A DNA stretch of 64,000 nt from Siphonodentalium dalli (lineage: Eukaryota; Mollusca; Scaphopoda; Gadilida; Siphonodentaliidae): contig CP136067.1 of assembly GCA_032622095.1 (NCBI GenBank), forward strand, positions 39,289,549 through 39,353,548, read 5' to 3'. Position 1 is the first letter of the stretch; each line of letters opens with the position of its first letter. Positions 63,545-64,000 of this stretch are shown piece by piece. The notes under the pieces are model-generated. The model was not told where the DNA came from, made no database searches, and saw only the letters and a program-made list of their open reading frames with translations. The position numbers were made by a program, and so were the translations under genes.

Positions 63545-64000
63545 TTGCTTCTGTGATGCACTGGTCTTTTGTTGACACTGTGCCATTCATGAGTAAGGTG
63601 ATAGGGTATGGTTTATTGTGTGCCATTCATGAGTAAGGTTATATATGGTATGGTTTATTGTGTGACATTCATGAGTAAGGTGATAGGGTATGGTTTATTG
63701 TGTCATTCATGAGTAAGGTGATAGGGTATGGTTTATGGTGTGTCATTCGTGAGTAAGGTGTTAGGGTATGGTTTATTGTGTGCCATTCATGAGTAAGATG
63801 ATAGGGCATGGTTTATTGTGTGTCATTCATGAGTAAGGTGATAGGGTATGGTTTATTGTCTGTCATTCATGAGTAAGGTGATAGGATGTGGTTTATTGTG
63901 TGCCATTCATGAGTAAGGTGATAGGGTATGGTTTAGTGTGTGCTATTCATGGGTAAGGTGATAGGGCATGGTTTATTGTGTGCCATTCATGAGTAAGGTG
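63545..64000. repeat. Minisatellite, unit of about 42 bp, about 11 copies, continuing past the window
   Basis: The unit gtgccattcatgagtaaggt, gatagggtatggtttattgt is repeated head to tail from about 63580 with small differences and reaches the last base. It lies within the intron upstream of the first visible exon of the minus-strand gene. Confidence 0.9.

Overview
The window looks like a piece of an animal genome, most likely a marine invertebrate. Genes are split into short exons with GT/AG borders inside kilobase-scale introns. The DNA is AT-rich, full of palindromic (foldback) DNA-transposon remnants and microsatellites, and has no operon-like coding. The lineage cannot be fixed from the sequence. 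A mollusc, brachiopod or amphioxus-like animal is my guess, with low confidence.

Two paralogous genes lie tail to tail. The minus-strand gene enters from beyond the right edge and runs from 63410 down to 21243 in 15 recognisable exons. All exon phases agree, giving 872 codons plus a stop with no frame break. In order it encodes: an Ig-like 'DTEWFIGG' segment, an 'FFAGI' segment, a Calx-beta-like segment, a von Willebrand factor type D (VWD) domain ('NDPHM' to 'VEGLCGTF'), a Cys-rich segment ending in a basic RKKR site, a 'WTE' Cys segment, one EGF domain, a Cys domain with an RSKR site, a transmembrane helix and a cytoplasmic tail. The order matches the VWDE family (VWD and EGF domain-containing protein) but ends in a membrane anchor rather than a long EGF array. 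The plus-strand gene enters from the left edge. Its last five exons (1678 to 10227, 238 codons plus stop) match the last five minus-strand exons in order, phase and, for two exons, exact length. The exon before these (about 1575-1618) is decayed and has lost the first half of the EGF domain.

Between the two 3' ends (10228-21242) I see no gene. This region holds an exact 1349-bp tandem duplication (12040-14737), Harbinger-like palindromic MITEs, several hairpins and short duplications.

The most striking non-genic structure is 23989-26870, inside the last-but-one intron of the minus-strand gene. It is a 2.9-kb foldback element whose arms are arrays of a roughly 82-bp repeat in opposite orientation. 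It has matching outer ends and a 9-bp target duplication, and it sits inside a copy of another repeat family. Other repeats: a TA-flanked MITE family (three copies), a probable Mutator-like transposase fossil at about 2940-3190, a MADF-like ORF at 49820-50059, a cluster of 'TTTTGGGACTTCTGTCTG' repeats (30790-32190), and a roughly 42-bp minisatellite at the right edge.
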